This document shows, piece by piece, positions 1-12,548 of a DNA stretch of 64,000 nt. This stretch comes from Moniliophthora roreri. Lineage: Eukaryota > Basidiomycota > Agaricomycetes > Agaricales > Marasmiaceae. The position numbers and the translations under genes were made by a program. The stretch spans positions 62,001 through 126,000 of the forward strand of contig LATX02000252.1 of NCBI GenBank assembly GCA_001466705.2, written 5' to 3'. Numbering within the stretch: position 1 is the first letter of the stretch; the number at the start of each line of letters is the position of its first letter. The notes below the pieces were generated by a model that saw only the letters and a program-made list of their open reading frames with translations, was not told the origin of the DNA and made no database searches.

Positions 1-419
1 CCCCAGGTCTTTGATGGCTACTGAAGGTTACAGAGAAACAAGGCCATGCAAGAGCCACGTTCTTGAAGGAACCAGAGGTGCCGTCCCAAGCCCCACACGT
101 TGTACATAAACGATATTTCTCCAGGCGGTTTGAAGCCTTTGAGGTCCTAGTTCGTTGCCCTTTTATGCGCGGATGAAGAACACTGACATGGTCGGTCCAT
201 ATCAGCTCTGCTAGTCGAAGGGATATCCTGAGGGAACTTGTTTAGATCCATAACAAAAGGCTGAATGAAATGCTGGTAGGAGGAAAAGCCAAATTGGCCG
301 TGAGATCACTGATTTACGTTGATGGTCTGTGCGCGACCAGACCGCTTTCCTCCGAACCATCACCACTGCTGCCAGCTGGCATGTTCAGTGCGTTCTACAT
401 AGCAATTTCGAAATTAATT

Positions 420-2030
420 TTTATGCTTATTCTTCCAAGTTCATGGCAGAAATCGAGTCGGACTCGCTTCAAGCTGTCTCAAGTCTTCGCTCAAAATTTG
501 AATCACTTTCAACGATTCCAACGACTTTACCTTGACGTTCAGTTCCACCTGCTTCTGCATCCGTCTCGCCTTCTTCCTTGATAAAGAGGCCGCCTCCTCT
601 TCCACCGCCAGCATCTCGTTCAAGTGGCCCATCGCCATCACCGACGCTTGCTCCGTCATCATCGATATTGCCGTTACCGAGGCCTGTTCCTATACCACAC
701 GTTCGTGATGAGGCAGCTGGAGGAGCAGAGATGACACCGAGTAGTAGTGTATCAGCTTTACGGAGCAAAATTATGTGTGTGTTTTTGCTAAACCTGTAGC
801 CTATTGCTAATACTCTGGCAGGAACACCCCACTACTCCTAGAAAACCCATCCTTTCACCTCGTATAGGCGCGGCTGAAGCTCATCCCGAGTATTTCATCC
901 AAATTTATCAGAACATGCCCTCTCCGTCTATCATTCGCAGTCGTCATCCAACTCAAGGATGACTCGCCTAGAGATTCGGCTTCGGATAGCTCTAGCTCCG
1001 TGGATGACATCACTACCACCCTATCACCCAAAAGCCTAATCGCACGAAAGCCACCACCTCCGCCATCCAGGTCTTCCACAGCTTCCAGTATAGCCAGCGT
1101 CTCGCTATAACGCCAGCCACCCAGACCACCTCCCCGTCAACGTGCCACACCCAAATCGCTTCCCGAGGTATTCACGAATACCACACCGATGTCGACTAGT
1201 CTACCGCTTCCACCCGCCCGCAGAAGTACCGTCGAGAACCTGCCTCTGCGTCCGCCCTTACATCCACGCACGCATGCTAGCATTTCTTTGGTTCGGCAGC
1301 AGAGATCGTATTATCACCTATAGCATCACTGCCTTCAACGAACCTTGTCTTACATACGTCTACTCAGCCTGCACCGCCGAGTTCAAAACCAACGCAAAGT
1401 ACATCCGCTCTCCTCACCGAACATCGGAAAGATACGTTATTGGGTTGAAAGGTTTCCCGCTTCCACCTCCATATACCATTGGTCTCGGTGACAAACTTCC
1501 GCCCGCACGTAGACCGCCGACACCAGAATCAGACGAGGACGATCAGAGTCTGAGGAAGATGTTACAGCGGAGTGTATTGATACGCCGCGAGACCGTCGGA
1601 TGGACTCATCGTTGCTGGGGCGTGAGGGAGACGGATGGGTAGCAAGTCAGCAACGTTTCCTTATCATGCGGTTATACGTGACTGGTTCGTTCAAGGATCA
1701 CCGAACCTGACAGAACTGTCGCCAGTCTCGAATGCACGAGGGCCATGGCCAGTGGGTCAATGTCCTCAGAATCCATAATCGGTTTCTGATGCGAAAACCT
1801 GTTCGCAGCTGTTTCTCATCGCGAACCCTTCTTGTGCACACGCGGGATGAACTGACTACTGGAGAACAGCCCCCTCTGAATCTGAATGATCATTCTCCCG
1901 CTGTAATAGCTTCGAGCGAGGTGAGCAATTTCGGTATCCTAGCTGCAACCTACGATGTTGACGGTCTCTCCAAACTTCAAAGGAACAAAGATACCACATT
2001 GAACCTCAGGGCGTTTGGCGGTGTTTAGAT
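420..2030 (+). pseudogene. Decayed Pro/Ser-rich coding region, copy A
   Basis: Several plus-strand frames read like one disordered, proline- and serine-rich protein broken by frameshifts and stops. It opens with a short helical stretch (MAEIESDSLQAVSSLRSKFE, near 443-502). Pro-rich segments such as RPPPLPPPASRSSGPSPS follow near 585-640. Further on come SDSSSSVDDITTTLSPKS and, near 1450-1530, LPPPYTIGLGDKLPPARR followed by PPTPESDEDD. The frame must change at least three times to read this through, and introns alone do not account for it. The composition resembles verprolin-like or SH3-binding scaffold proteins, but that is only a guess from composition. Parallel remnants occur at 5890-7320, 11490-12300 and 32640-33950, so the gene was part of the amplified segment. 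I assign no function. Confidence 0.55.
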
Positions 2031-3132
2031 AGGCTTTCCGTAAAGCACGCGTGTACCAAGTCGAACGAGAACGACTTCATCGTTTTGTCTACAGCTTTCG
2101 CGAAGGCGAGTTTTGCCAGCACACGACGCTTGATAATTGAAAGACCGGTGCCCAGAGTAATCGCAGTAACTTACCAAACGGTGGCCATTCATGCGACATT
2201 TGAACGAAAGAGTGCTCGAATGGTTTCGGCTGTCTATATCACGAGGGAAGTTGTGATAATGTTAAGTATTTGCCTCGGCTCACATTACCCGTCCTTTCTC
2301 CCGATCTACCACGACAGCTGTCGTATCAATATAGGGCGCTTACTCTTTTATTACTACTGTAGGAATCAACGGATATCAAGCCAACTTAGAACCAATCTAC
2401 TTTCTGATGAGTACAAGGCGGACAATCCCATTCTGCGTTTCCCAAGACTAATTCCAATGCGGGAGATAAGGGGATCTGAATTGGCGAGGTTAGGGTGCTT
2501 TAGCCTTTAGTCCACTAGCACAACGTGATGAGCTTTCATCCATTTTCATGCTCACTTTCTGATTGGAATTCCATAGCCTGAGTGTGGATTATCGATCATG
2601 TATGATCACAGTCGAGATCCACATGCAGATTGCCTAAATCCCGCAGTAGTCGTCTTTCTTGCTAATTTGTCTCTCGTCTATTATGTTGAATTACGGCGCT
2701 GAATATCTGCTACAGAGATGCAGCCATCACGTCTTGAAACAAATCTTCGACACAAAATAGCCCTGGAATACCTTTGTATCTGTGTGAGTACATTCGTCGC
2801 CCCACAAATGCACTGGTTTGCTTCCGCTGTCACAGGATCAGGATGAACTAGCTAGCTAGCCAGAATGATCTCGCACGATCCAACGGGGGCAACATTCAAC
2901 ACAACGAACAGATAACATTCATGTACAGATTATGGTACATAGATCAGCAAGCTTTTTCTTTTCTTTTTTCAGACTATTTATCGGAATCAAAGAGGTCTGT
3001 TCTTTGGAAAGAGAGAAAAAGAATCGATGATTTGCCATGGTGCAAGCCCTGGGCACCCCGAGTCTGTCAGGTACACTTGAGATCAGCCAACTGAGGACTA
3101 AAATTTAACCCGAGGAAAGTACTTACAACGTT

Positions 3133-3741
3133 CTAGAGTGGGAGAGGAATGAGCTTGAACTCTGCCTCGTACTTCTTGCTGAGGATCTCAAGCGTGAACC
3201 TAATCCAGAGCCATCCGTCCCTGATGAACAGAGTGATACTGCCAGAGGCTCCTGAGACACCGAACGTGATGGTGACACCATCTCTCAGGTTTCCCTTGAG
3301 TTCACCAACCGGAATGGCCGGGAAGATAGGGAACTTAATGTAGACAGAAATGTCGACTTCCAAACTGCTTAAATCAATGGAACCACGAAGCTGAGGGGAG
3401 GTGATTCTCATTAGTCAGGCTAATTGGACCATAGAAAGAAATAAAGTACCTGAAGAGTGATAGGACCAATTGGGATATCAATATGAACGGTGTAGTTGGC
3501 TCGATTGTCGCCATATACAGGGGGGCCAGCGATGGCGAAGACGTGGTATTCTTCTCCGTCGGCCTTATTTACAGCGACGGTGTGATGATCACGGAGAAAA
3601 TCTATGAGGTATAAGCCTTGACTTCCAACCTAGAAATGCATTGTGCAAATTACTGACCTATACCACGTAGATTTGTGTTAGAGAAAGTGTCAATGGGACG
3701 CTGTATAATAAAAAGGACCTAGACTAACCTTCAACAGACAT
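3133..3741 (-). CDS. Small conserved protein of unknown function, copy A
   Basis: Two clear exons lie on the minus strand: 3629-3450 (60 codons) and 3390-3133 (85 codons plus stop), joined by a GT-AG intron of 59 bp. They encode a beta-rich, soluble-looking polypeptide. Landmarks are [18 protein letters not shown], then [16 protein letters not shown], and a C terminus with [15 protein letters not shown] and FKLIPLPL. No signal peptide or membrane segment is visible. A likely start is the ATG at 3741 (MSVE). However, a simple splice from its 13-base exon leaves the reading frame one base off, so the first exon is uncertain. The paralogue at 8813-9420 keeps the frame despite many substitutions, which argues for a real gene. 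I do not recognise the family. Confidence 0.65.
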
Positions 3742-5889
3742 GGCGGTAGTGGTAGAAAGCTGGGTCAAGACTTGTGGTGGTGGTTGTTAGTGAGCTGGTG
3801 AGGTGAATGCTGAAGAAAAGCCGACTGCAAGTGCCATCTTATATATGTTCAGCACTTGACTATTTTGAACTCCGATACAAAAGAGGTAGTTGACAGTTTT
3901 CACGGTACAAACTGCAAACTTTGAGTCAGATGGTCTCCAACAATGTCAAAGGAGTCTTCGGTGGGCGTGGTTCCGACACATTGACCTAAAGCCTCCCCAC
4001 ATCTACACGTTTTCTGCTAATTCTCCTTGTCATCGAATGTATTAGAGTAATTGAGATATTCAATACTTGGACCCCAAATCCTTTTCACATTACCTAGCGG
4101 ATAGGAGAGTATTACAATATGAAATGTCAGACTGACTGAAGGTAAGGACGTAAATCGACTGGTACAGTAGAGATTGGCCTACTGCCGTACATTCAATGAG
4201 AATTTAGCACCATTCAAACTTCGCCTGTGAGATATTCGGCACCCCCCAACGTGGGGCATACAGGTAAGGCACTGTTGAGTCAGTATTGATGTTCAGCAGT
4301 GGCTAGGAATGGAAATGTATGCATATATGCACACACCCACGCAATGTGGCGCCATTTACGGATATGGATATCTGTACCGTACGAGCATGATGATATCATA
4401 GTTCCATCTAGGCAGCAGAGGGACATTCCGGTGGTATCGGCTTCTCCGAGTCTCTGGGTCTGTGGGGATCGTCACATCGTGGGGTGAACATGGAAAGGAA
4501 GCGTAGAGTATGACCTGATGATCGGACATACTGAAAGCCGGTATTGCTTATGCTGACACAAAAATGAGAACACAGCCCCAAAAACGCAAATCGATACCTG
4601 GGAACACACTCTGTACACCTTCCCAAAGTTTGTTCTGCTACTCCGAAGCGATTATTCACGTTCATGAAACTTCCTGAAAATACTGAGGCGGGTATGCAAA
4701 TTGCGGAAGTTCTCGATGGCGTTTGATGAGGCTCCAGGATGTATCAATAAGTTCTCGAGATTGACTGAATAGCTGTCAGTTGCGATCGCCCAAAAAAGAA
4801 AGGCGAGAGCTTGTTCAATTGAGTACACCTCATACACTGTCTACATCCAAAAAGGACTGTTGGAGTCCGTACCATTTACTATACCGTACATGGACCCTTC
4901 TGAAGGCTGTCGGGTACCGATATGTATCCGTACATGCAACCCCGTTTCAATGTACTGTACGTGTGTGGCGTTCATATCTATTAGTGGCAGACCGAACATC
5001 GAAGTCGTAATCACTCACGCGCAATAATCAATGTCGTACCACGCGTCGAACGTCAAACCTCCACTAGTTGGGGCACATTCAAGTACTGCTACTCGTTCGG
5101 TTCGGCAACCGCACCACATCAAGTCCTGGAACAGTGCAGATGTTCCAAGCGCCAGTTGGAGTAAACACTTCAGAATGCAATGTTGTCGTTACGCGTGCCA
5201 TCGAGAACTTCCTTGAAATGAACGAAAGGGTCAGGTGGGATTAATGGGTGTTTTGCGAATGCTAGGCTGTTCAGGAGCTGTACCCTACTGCTCGTTCATA
5301 GCGCGCCCCTGAGTGCCACATATTGTCTGGAAAGCTTGATGACACGTATCGATAATACCCTGTCCTTGGATTACATTCTCATGTCCAACACCGTAACACC
5401 GGGGATCTTTTTCTCCGGCGTTCAGCCCTAGGTTATAATTTTTGAAGAGTTGACTCATAGAGTGTAGGACGTGAAACTCGTGTGCTTCTTTGTTCGTTCG
5501 GGTTGCAGTGACTTGGAGCGGTGTTATAATTGAAAGGACAGGTAAACAAACAAGTTACAACTGAAATGCTATTGGAGACTAGGCACGTACTAGAGAGTTT
5601 TCTTCGCTTTCATCTCCACTGCCGGCAGCGAGCTGGCGGAGCAGCAAGCCTCGGTTGTGGGAACAGAGGCTTCGGAGGAATGCTGGCATTTGACGAATGG
5701 GATTATGGGAAGGTGTGCTCTGCAGAGGTACTTCGGGAGCAGCAGGTAGACATGAACTGATTTGAGATAATCGGGATGCCTCGCAGTCAGCCGTCGTTGC
5801 TGACGTTATCGATCAGCAACAAAGAAAACGCCGGCAGGAGAAAAAGGCAAATTGGGCGTGACATCACGGATTTACTGTACGTGATGGTC

Positions 5890-7740
5890 TGTGCGCAATC
5901 AGCCCGCTTTCTTCTCAACTCCCACCGCCGCTGCCAGCTGCATGTCCAATGCGTATACACCCTTCACCAGTATCTCGGTCAAGACTTCCACCGACGTCAC
6001 CCATGCTCGTTCCGTCATCATCGAGTTTGGCCATGCCATTGAGCCTATTCCTATACCACTCATTCGCAATGAAGCCACCAGAGGAGTAGAGATGACACCG
6101 AGTAGTAGTGTATCGGCATCACGGAGCAAGTTTATGTGTGTATGTCTGCTAATGCTTTCACAGGAACACCCCGCTACTACTTGGTCGCAGCACTAGTCCC
6201 AGAAAGCCCGATCCAACTCTTCCTCGCAAGGGTGACTCGCCTTAAGATTCGGCTTCGGATAGCTCTAGCACCGTGGATGGCACTACTACCACCCTGTCAC
6301 CCTAAAGTCCCATCGCACGAAAACCGCCACCTCCCTCATCGAGCTTCTAGTACACAACCAACTTATCTGATACAACGTCAGCAACATCCAAATCTCTCAC
6401 GAATCCCACGCCGACACCGACTAGTCCGACACCTCTACCGCTTACACCCGCCTGCAGAAGTACCGTCGAGAACCTGCCTCCAAGACAGCGACAACATCTC
6501 ATCCGGCCCCATATCTACCCTTACATCCACGCCATGCACACTCGCATTCCTTTGCTTCAGCAGCAGAGGTTGTATCATCACCTATAGCATCACTGTCTTC
6601 GATTGACCTTGCCACCCACTCAACCTACACCGCCGAGTTTCACCCAACGCAAAGTACATCTGCTCTTCTCGTCGAACGCCGGAAAGATACGTTATTGGGA
6701 TTGAAATGTCCCCCACTTCCACCTCCACATACCATCGGTCTCGGAGACAGGGTTACCCAAAGCCGGAATTAGATGAGGATGGTGCAGTAAAGGGCATGAT
6801 ACGCCTCCTGATGCATCGAGGTCGTCGAGGCGACCGCCGTATTTGCAGCTCCACACAGCTGTGAGATGGTACCTGCCTCCACCGGGCATGCTATATCGAA
6901 TGGGTTCATCGTTGTTGGGGCGTGAGGTAGCGAGTCGGCAACATTTACTTATCATGCGATTACTTGTGGCTGGTTCGTTTAGGGTGCACCGAACATAACA
7001 GAACCGTCGCCAATCTCGAATGGCCGCACGAGAGCCATGGCCAGCTAGCCAATGTCGGGTTCTTAGAGTCCATAACCGGTTTCCGATGAGAAAGCTTGTT
7101 CGCTGCTATCTCTCATTGCCACTGACCCCTCTTGCTTCTATACACGCGAGATGAACTTGTGGCTATTGGATAACGGCCCCTCTGAATGATCTTTCTTCCG
7201 CTTCAAGAGCCTCGAGCGAGGTAAGTAACTTCGGTATCCTAGCCGGAACCTACGTTGTTGATGGTCTCTCCAAATTTCAAAGGAACAAAGATACTACATC
7301 GAACCTCAGGAGTATTTGGCGATGTTTAGATAGATAGGCTTTCCGTAAAGCAAGCGTGTATCGAGTTGAACGAGAACGACTTCATCATATCGTCTACAGC
7401 TTTCGCCAGCACACCATACTTGACTGGTACACAGAGTGACTGCAGTGACTTTACTAAACGGTGGCCATAGGAAACTTGTCCTTTATCCAATGGATATGTG
7501 AAATATCCCTCGACATTGGATGCCTCGAATGACTATCAAACTCCGTCTAACCCGGGCATTGTATCATGAGAAAGCTAAGTTGACACGATTTCCAAGAGAA
7601 AACGTCTGCTCCATGCGCACAACCTGTCTCCTTATTTTTCAATCAGTAAACGGGTTTCATGCGACCTTGGAACGAAAGAGCACTCGAACGATTTCGGCTG
7701 TCTATATTACGAGCATTACCCGTGCGAATCAGATTTGAAA
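5890..7740 (+). pseudogene. Decayed Pro/Ser-rich coding region, copy B
   Basis: This is the second copy of the broken plus-strand gene in unit A. Recognisable fragments include RNEATRGVEMTPSSSVSASRS (its first 20 residues near 6068-6127), VDGLSKFQRNKDTT (near 7255-7295) and a run starting at FHATLERKST near 7650. Frameshifts separate the fragments, and the middle of copy A around LGDKLPPARR is largely deleted here. The best explanation is a duplicated pseudogene. The function is not known. Confidence 0.5.
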
Positions 7741-8812
7741 TCACTCCTTTCTCCGATCTACCACGACAGGTGCGTCCCAATTTTTCGCTCCTTTTTTACT
7801 AGAATTGATTTCCTGTAGGAATCAACGGAGATCAAGCCAGTCTTCTCAATCTCCCAAGCCTCTGAGTAATGGGCGAACGTCTCGCGGGTTCGTTCAGAAC
7901 CAATCTACTTTCTGATCGATGAACGCAAGGCGAATACTCCCATTCTGCATTTCTCCAGGCTAGTTCGAATGCGGGAGATTATATTTGAGCCTAGTACCGC
8001 CGAGATGGTTTAGAATGGCGGCATACAGTACGGGTGGCACTATGTGGATACAGAAACTAGGAGACTGGAGGTTGTTGCAATACGTGCGACGTTATCCTTT
8101 CTGGTATCTCACTTGGAAGTGACATCCAAGATGACACTGCTATTTATATTGTGTTTGTCAAGGCCAGATCCGATACAGAAAAGGACTGAAATGTAACGGG
8201 CCGAAGGAGCTTTGGTCCGCTAGCGCATCGCGGTGAGTTTTATATCTATTTTCTTCGTATCTGCTGCTGATATCTTACAGGAATAAGACTGACATGAAAT
8301 AAACGCTGGAGTACGACTCCTCTCCGATGAATGAAGACCTCTTGTCTGGTTTGATAGTCTTTAGCGAGGTGAGTGCTTCTGGCATCCCAGCTACAACCGA
8401 TATGACTGATGCTCTCTGGAAAGGAATCAAGATAAAGCTACCCAAGAATCCCGGGGCAGCGGAGGTCCATATGCCGCAGCTGTAATCTTTCTTGGTAATT
8501 TGTCTCTTGTCTACTATGTTGAATTATGGCGCTGAATACGAGATCAGGATGAACTAGCTTTGCTGAAATGATTTCACGCGGTCCAACAGGGGTAACATTC
8601 AACGCGAGCAAGCACATAACATTCAGTAGTACACAGGTTGTGGTACACAGATCAGCAACCTTTTCCCCTTCTTTCAAAACCAAAGAGGTCTGCTCCTCGG
8701 GGAGAGAGAAAGAGTTGATAATTCGCCGTCACGAGTCTATCAGGTACACTTGAGGTCAGCCAACCGAGGACTAAAACTTAACTCGAGGAAAGTGCTTACA
8801 ACATTCTAGAAT

Positions 8813-9420
8813 CTAGATTGGGAGAGGAATGAGCTTGAAGTCGGCCTCGAACTTCTTGCCGAAAATCTCAACGCTGAACCTAATCCAGAGCCATCCGTCC
8901 TTGATGTAGAGAGTGATACTGCCGGAGGCGATTTCTGAGATACCGAACTCGATGGTGATACCATCAATCAGGTTTCCCTTCAAGTCACCGCACTTAATGG
9001 CTGGGAAGATAGGAGCCTTAATGTAGGCAGTGATGTCGGTTTGCAAAGTGCTTAAATCAATGGAACCACGAAGCTGAAGAGAGGTGATCTCATTAGTCAG
9101 GCCAATTGTACCATGGAAAGGAATCAAGTACCTGGAGAATGACAGGGCCAATTGGGATATCAATATGAACGGTGTAGTTGGCTTGATTGTCGCCGAATAC
9201 AGGTAAGCCAGTGACGGCGAAGACGTGGTATTCCTCTCCGTTCCGATTTCTAACGACGGCGTGATGATTACGGAGAAAATCTATGAGGTATAAGCCTTGA
9301 CCTCCGACCTAGAAATGCCTTGTGCAAATTACTGACCTATACCACGTAGATTTTTATTAGGGTAAATGTCAATAGGACGCCGTACAATAACGAGGACCTA
9401 GACTGACCTTCAACAGACAT
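8813..9420 (-). CDS. Small conserved protein of unknown function, copy B
   Basis: This is the paralogue of the gene at 3133-3741, one repeat period away, with the same exon layout. The last exon encodes [20 protein letters not shown] and ends with [20 protein letters not shown] and FKLIPLPI before TAG at 8815-8813. The preceding exon encodes a segment with [20 protein letters not shown]. The ATG at 9420 matches the putative start of copy A. Many differences from copy A are conservative replacements with no stop or frameshift in the two long exons, which suggests both copies were under selection for some time. The first exon is uncertain here too. No signal peptide or membrane span is visible. 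Confidence 0.65.
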
Positions 9421-11165
9421 GGCGGTAATGGGTCAAGACTTGTTGTAGTAGTGGTTGTAAATGAGCCGGTGAGGTGAGTGCTGAAGAAAAGCCCACTGTA
9501 GGTGCCGCCTTATATACGTTCAGTGCTCGACTATTTTGCCCCTCAATGCAAAAGAGGTAATGCTGCCACAGTGTTGACAGTTTTCATGGTACAAACTGTG
9601 TAAGATGGTCTCTAACATTGCCGGAGGGGCCTCAAAACGTCATTGACCTGCATGTTTCCTGCTAATTCTCCCTGTCATAAAAAATATGTATTGGAATAAT
9701 TGAAATATTCAATACTTGCACCCTGAACCTTTGGGCACGAGCTAACAGACAGTCTACCGTGGAGCGTATTACAGTATAAAACGACATAAGGCTGACCAGA
9801 AGTACGGAAGCAAGAACAGAAGTTGGCCCACGGGCCACTGCCACATATGCATTGAAATTCTAGCACAATTCGGACTCACCTGTCAGTTATTCGGCACTTT
9901 TCAACGTGGGGCACACCGGTAAGTCTCTATCAAGTTGGCGGCGGTGGCGAGTAGGGATGGACTGCATGTGTATATCCATACAGCCATACAAAGTGTGGTG
10001 CCATTACGGATATTTACACTCGTAACGCGCGGATGTACGTGCATACTTACGGTTCAAGAAAAAGCACCCTTGTCAGAGAGTAAAACAAACACATCATTAG
10101 ACACATAGTAAGGTTGATATATTGATAGCATAGTCCCTAGGCAGCAGAGGGACGTTCCGGTGGCGACAAGAAATATCGGCATCGCCGAGTCGGTCAGGTC
10201 ATTGGGGTGAACATGGAAAGAAAGCGTATAGTATGACCTAATGGTCAAGCACACTGAAAGCCAGTATTACTTCGGTTGAAATGGGAAAACAGCCCTAAAA
10301 ACCCAAACACATACTTGTGAACACGCTGTGTACCCCTTCCTAAGTTTATTCTGCTATTCCAAAGTGATTCTTCGTGTCCATGCGACTTCCTGAACATCCT
10401 GAGGCCAGTATTGGGTTGAATTGTGAGGCGTGTGTGCAAAAGTTCTCGGTGACGCGTGATGAGGCTCCGGATGTACCGATTAGTTTTCAAGATTGACCGA
10501 ATACTGTTAGTTGCCGAAAAAAAAAGGGCAAAAACTCGTTCATTTGATTGAGCGCACCCTGTACACTGTCTATCCATCCATAAGGATTGTTGGAGTTCAT
10601 ACTGTTTACTATACCGTACATGGACCTTCTGAAGGCGTCGGTTACCGATATGTATCCATACATGCGACCCCATTTGAATGTACTGTACGTGTGTGGCGTT
10701 CATATCTATCAGTGGCCAGGCCAAATATCCAAATCGTAATCACTCACGCGTAATGATCAATGTCGTACCACTAGTCGTTCGGTTCGGCGACCGCACCACA
10801 TGAAATCCTAAAACTACCGACGAACAGTGCAGATCTTCCAAGCGCCAATTGGAGTAAACGCTTCAAAATGCAGTGTTGTGGTTGCGCGTGCCATCGAGAA
10901 GTTTCTTAAAATGAATCGCAGGGTCGGGTTAAATGAATAGATGTTTTTGTCGAATGCTAAATTGTTCGGGAGCCGTGCTCGCTAACCTGAGTGCGCCCAC
11001 CGAAAATGCCCTGTCCTCGGATTACATTACCGTATCCAGCACTGTAGCGCCAAGGATATTGTTCTCCGGTGTTCAGCCTGGACTGTAATCCGCTCATAGC
11101 TCATGGATGAAAACTCGTGCTTCTTTGGTGCTTCAGATTGCAGTGATATGAAGCAGTGTACTAAT

Positions 11166-12541
11166 TGAATGGACAGATAAACAGTCAAGCTACAACTGAA
11201 ATACTGTTGGAGACTGGACACCTACTAGAGAATTCCATCTTCACTGAAAGCGAGCTGGCGGAGCAGCAGTGAGAGCAGAGGCTTCGGAGGAATGCTGGCA
11301 TTTGACGAATGGGACTATGGGAAGATGTGAAGATGTGCTTTTCCAAGCTCTGCAGAGGTACTTCGGGAGCAGCAGGTGGACATGAGCTGGTAATCGGGAT
11401 GCCTCGTAGTAGCGCGTCAACCGTCGTTGCTGACGTTATCGATCAAAACGCCGGCGTGACAACGATATTACTGCACGTGATGGTCTGTGCAATATCAGCC
11501 CGCTTTCTTCTCAACTCCCACCGCCGCTGTCAGCTGCATGTCCAGTATCGCGCTCAAGACTTCCATCGACGCCACCAACGCTTGCTCCGTCATCGTTTGG
11601 TCATCATCGAGTTTGGCAACGTCATTGAGCCGAAGACGAATCTTCATCTGAGGAAGATGGTGCGGTAAAGGGCATGATACGCCTCCTGATGCATCGTCGT
11701 CGAGGCGTCCGCCATATTTACAGCTCAACGCAGCTGTGAGATGGTACCTGCCTCTACCGGTTACGCCATATCGGATAGGCTCATCGTTGTTAGGGCGTGA
11801 GGGAGAAGGATGGTAACGTTTCCTTATCATGGGATTGTACGTGGCTGGTTCGTTCAAGGTTCACCGAACCTAACAGAACCGTTGTCAATCTCGAATGGCC
11901 GCACGAGAGTCATGGCCAGCTAGCCATTGTCAAGTTCTCAGAATCCATAATTGGTTTCTATGAGAAAACTTGTGCGCAGCTGTCTCTCATCGCCAACCCC
12001 TTTTGCTTCTGCACAGGATGAACTGGTGGCTACTGGAGAACGGCCCCTCTGAATTATCTTTCTCATGCTGCAATAGCATCCCAGCGAGGTGAGTAATTTC
12101 GATATCTTAGCTGTGACCTACGTTGTTGACGGTCTCTCTAAACTTCAAAGGAACGAAGCTACCACGTCGAACCTTAGGAGTGTTTGGCGATGTTTACATA
12201 GGCTTTCCGTAAAGCACGCGTGTATCGAGTTGAACGAGAATCAAGACGACTTCCGCCTTCGCCTTCCTTATGAGGTATCGCAGGCAGTCTGAACTTTCAG
12301 GGGTTATTATTGGCTACCCTGACACCCGTAATCCATGGTGATGTCTCGAGCTCCACTGCGGAGAGCGACATGAAAAGCACTGTATCTTCAAAGCTAAATC
12401 GACACGATCTCCAGAAAAAATCTATTCCATACGCCGAAGTAGTCTCCTTATGATCCCAGTCTTTCAATCAGTAAACGAGCTTCATGCGACCTTGGAACAA
12501 AAGAGCACTGGAACGATTTCGGTTGTCTATATCACGAGGAA
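11166..12541. repeat. Tandem segmental repeat, unit C (truncated)
   Basis: This is the third copy of the unit, starting like unit B at 5530. It is shortened internally: a jump near 11640 joins the middle of the Pro-rich region to sequence that lies much later in units A and B. It continues past GTTGACGGTCTCTCTAAACT near 12120 to a shared block ending in GTCTATATCACGAGG (12526-12540). Homology to units A and B then stops and P450 sequence begins. The copy therefore lacks the small minus-strand gene and the tail. Confidence 0.8.
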
Positions 12542-12548
12542 AAGTCAG

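Larger units (their letters stand above)
270..5530. repeat. Tandem segmental repeat, unit A (about 5.6 kb period)
   Basis: This stretch recurs in the same order and orientation downstream. The segment near 290-340 matches 5836-5910, the small minus-strand gene at 3133 matches that at 8813, and the block at 4410-5010 matches 10140-10750. The offsets are all about 5.56-5.73 kb. Similarity is high but interrupted by many substitutions and small indels, so the duplication is not recent. The unit contains a decayed Pro/Ser-rich coding region on the plus strand and a small intact-looking gene on the minus strand. A further open frame on the minus strand (about 4408-4837) corresponds to 10245-10724 in unit B, but neither looks intact. 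The first 270 bases of the window have no visible counterpart in unit B. Confidence 0.85.
5531..11165. repeat. Tandem segmental repeat, unit B
   Basis: This is the second copy of the 5.6-kb unit. Its beginning, with an A/G-rich stretch around 5530-5600 ending in GGAGACTAGGCACGTACTAG, matches 11160-11232, where unit C starts. Internal blocks match unit A throughout: the Pro-rich remnant, the small minus-strand gene and the 4.4-5.0 kb tail. An open frame of 159 codons on the minus strand (10245-10724) is the longest in the tail. Its counterpart in unit A is broken into pieces and the two translations barely agree, so I treat it as chance or decay. Confidence 0.85.

Noticed and set aside
10245..10724. 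159-codon minus-strand open frame in unit B
   Set aside because: The matching position in unit A is split between frames and the translations agree poorly, so selection on a protein is not supported.
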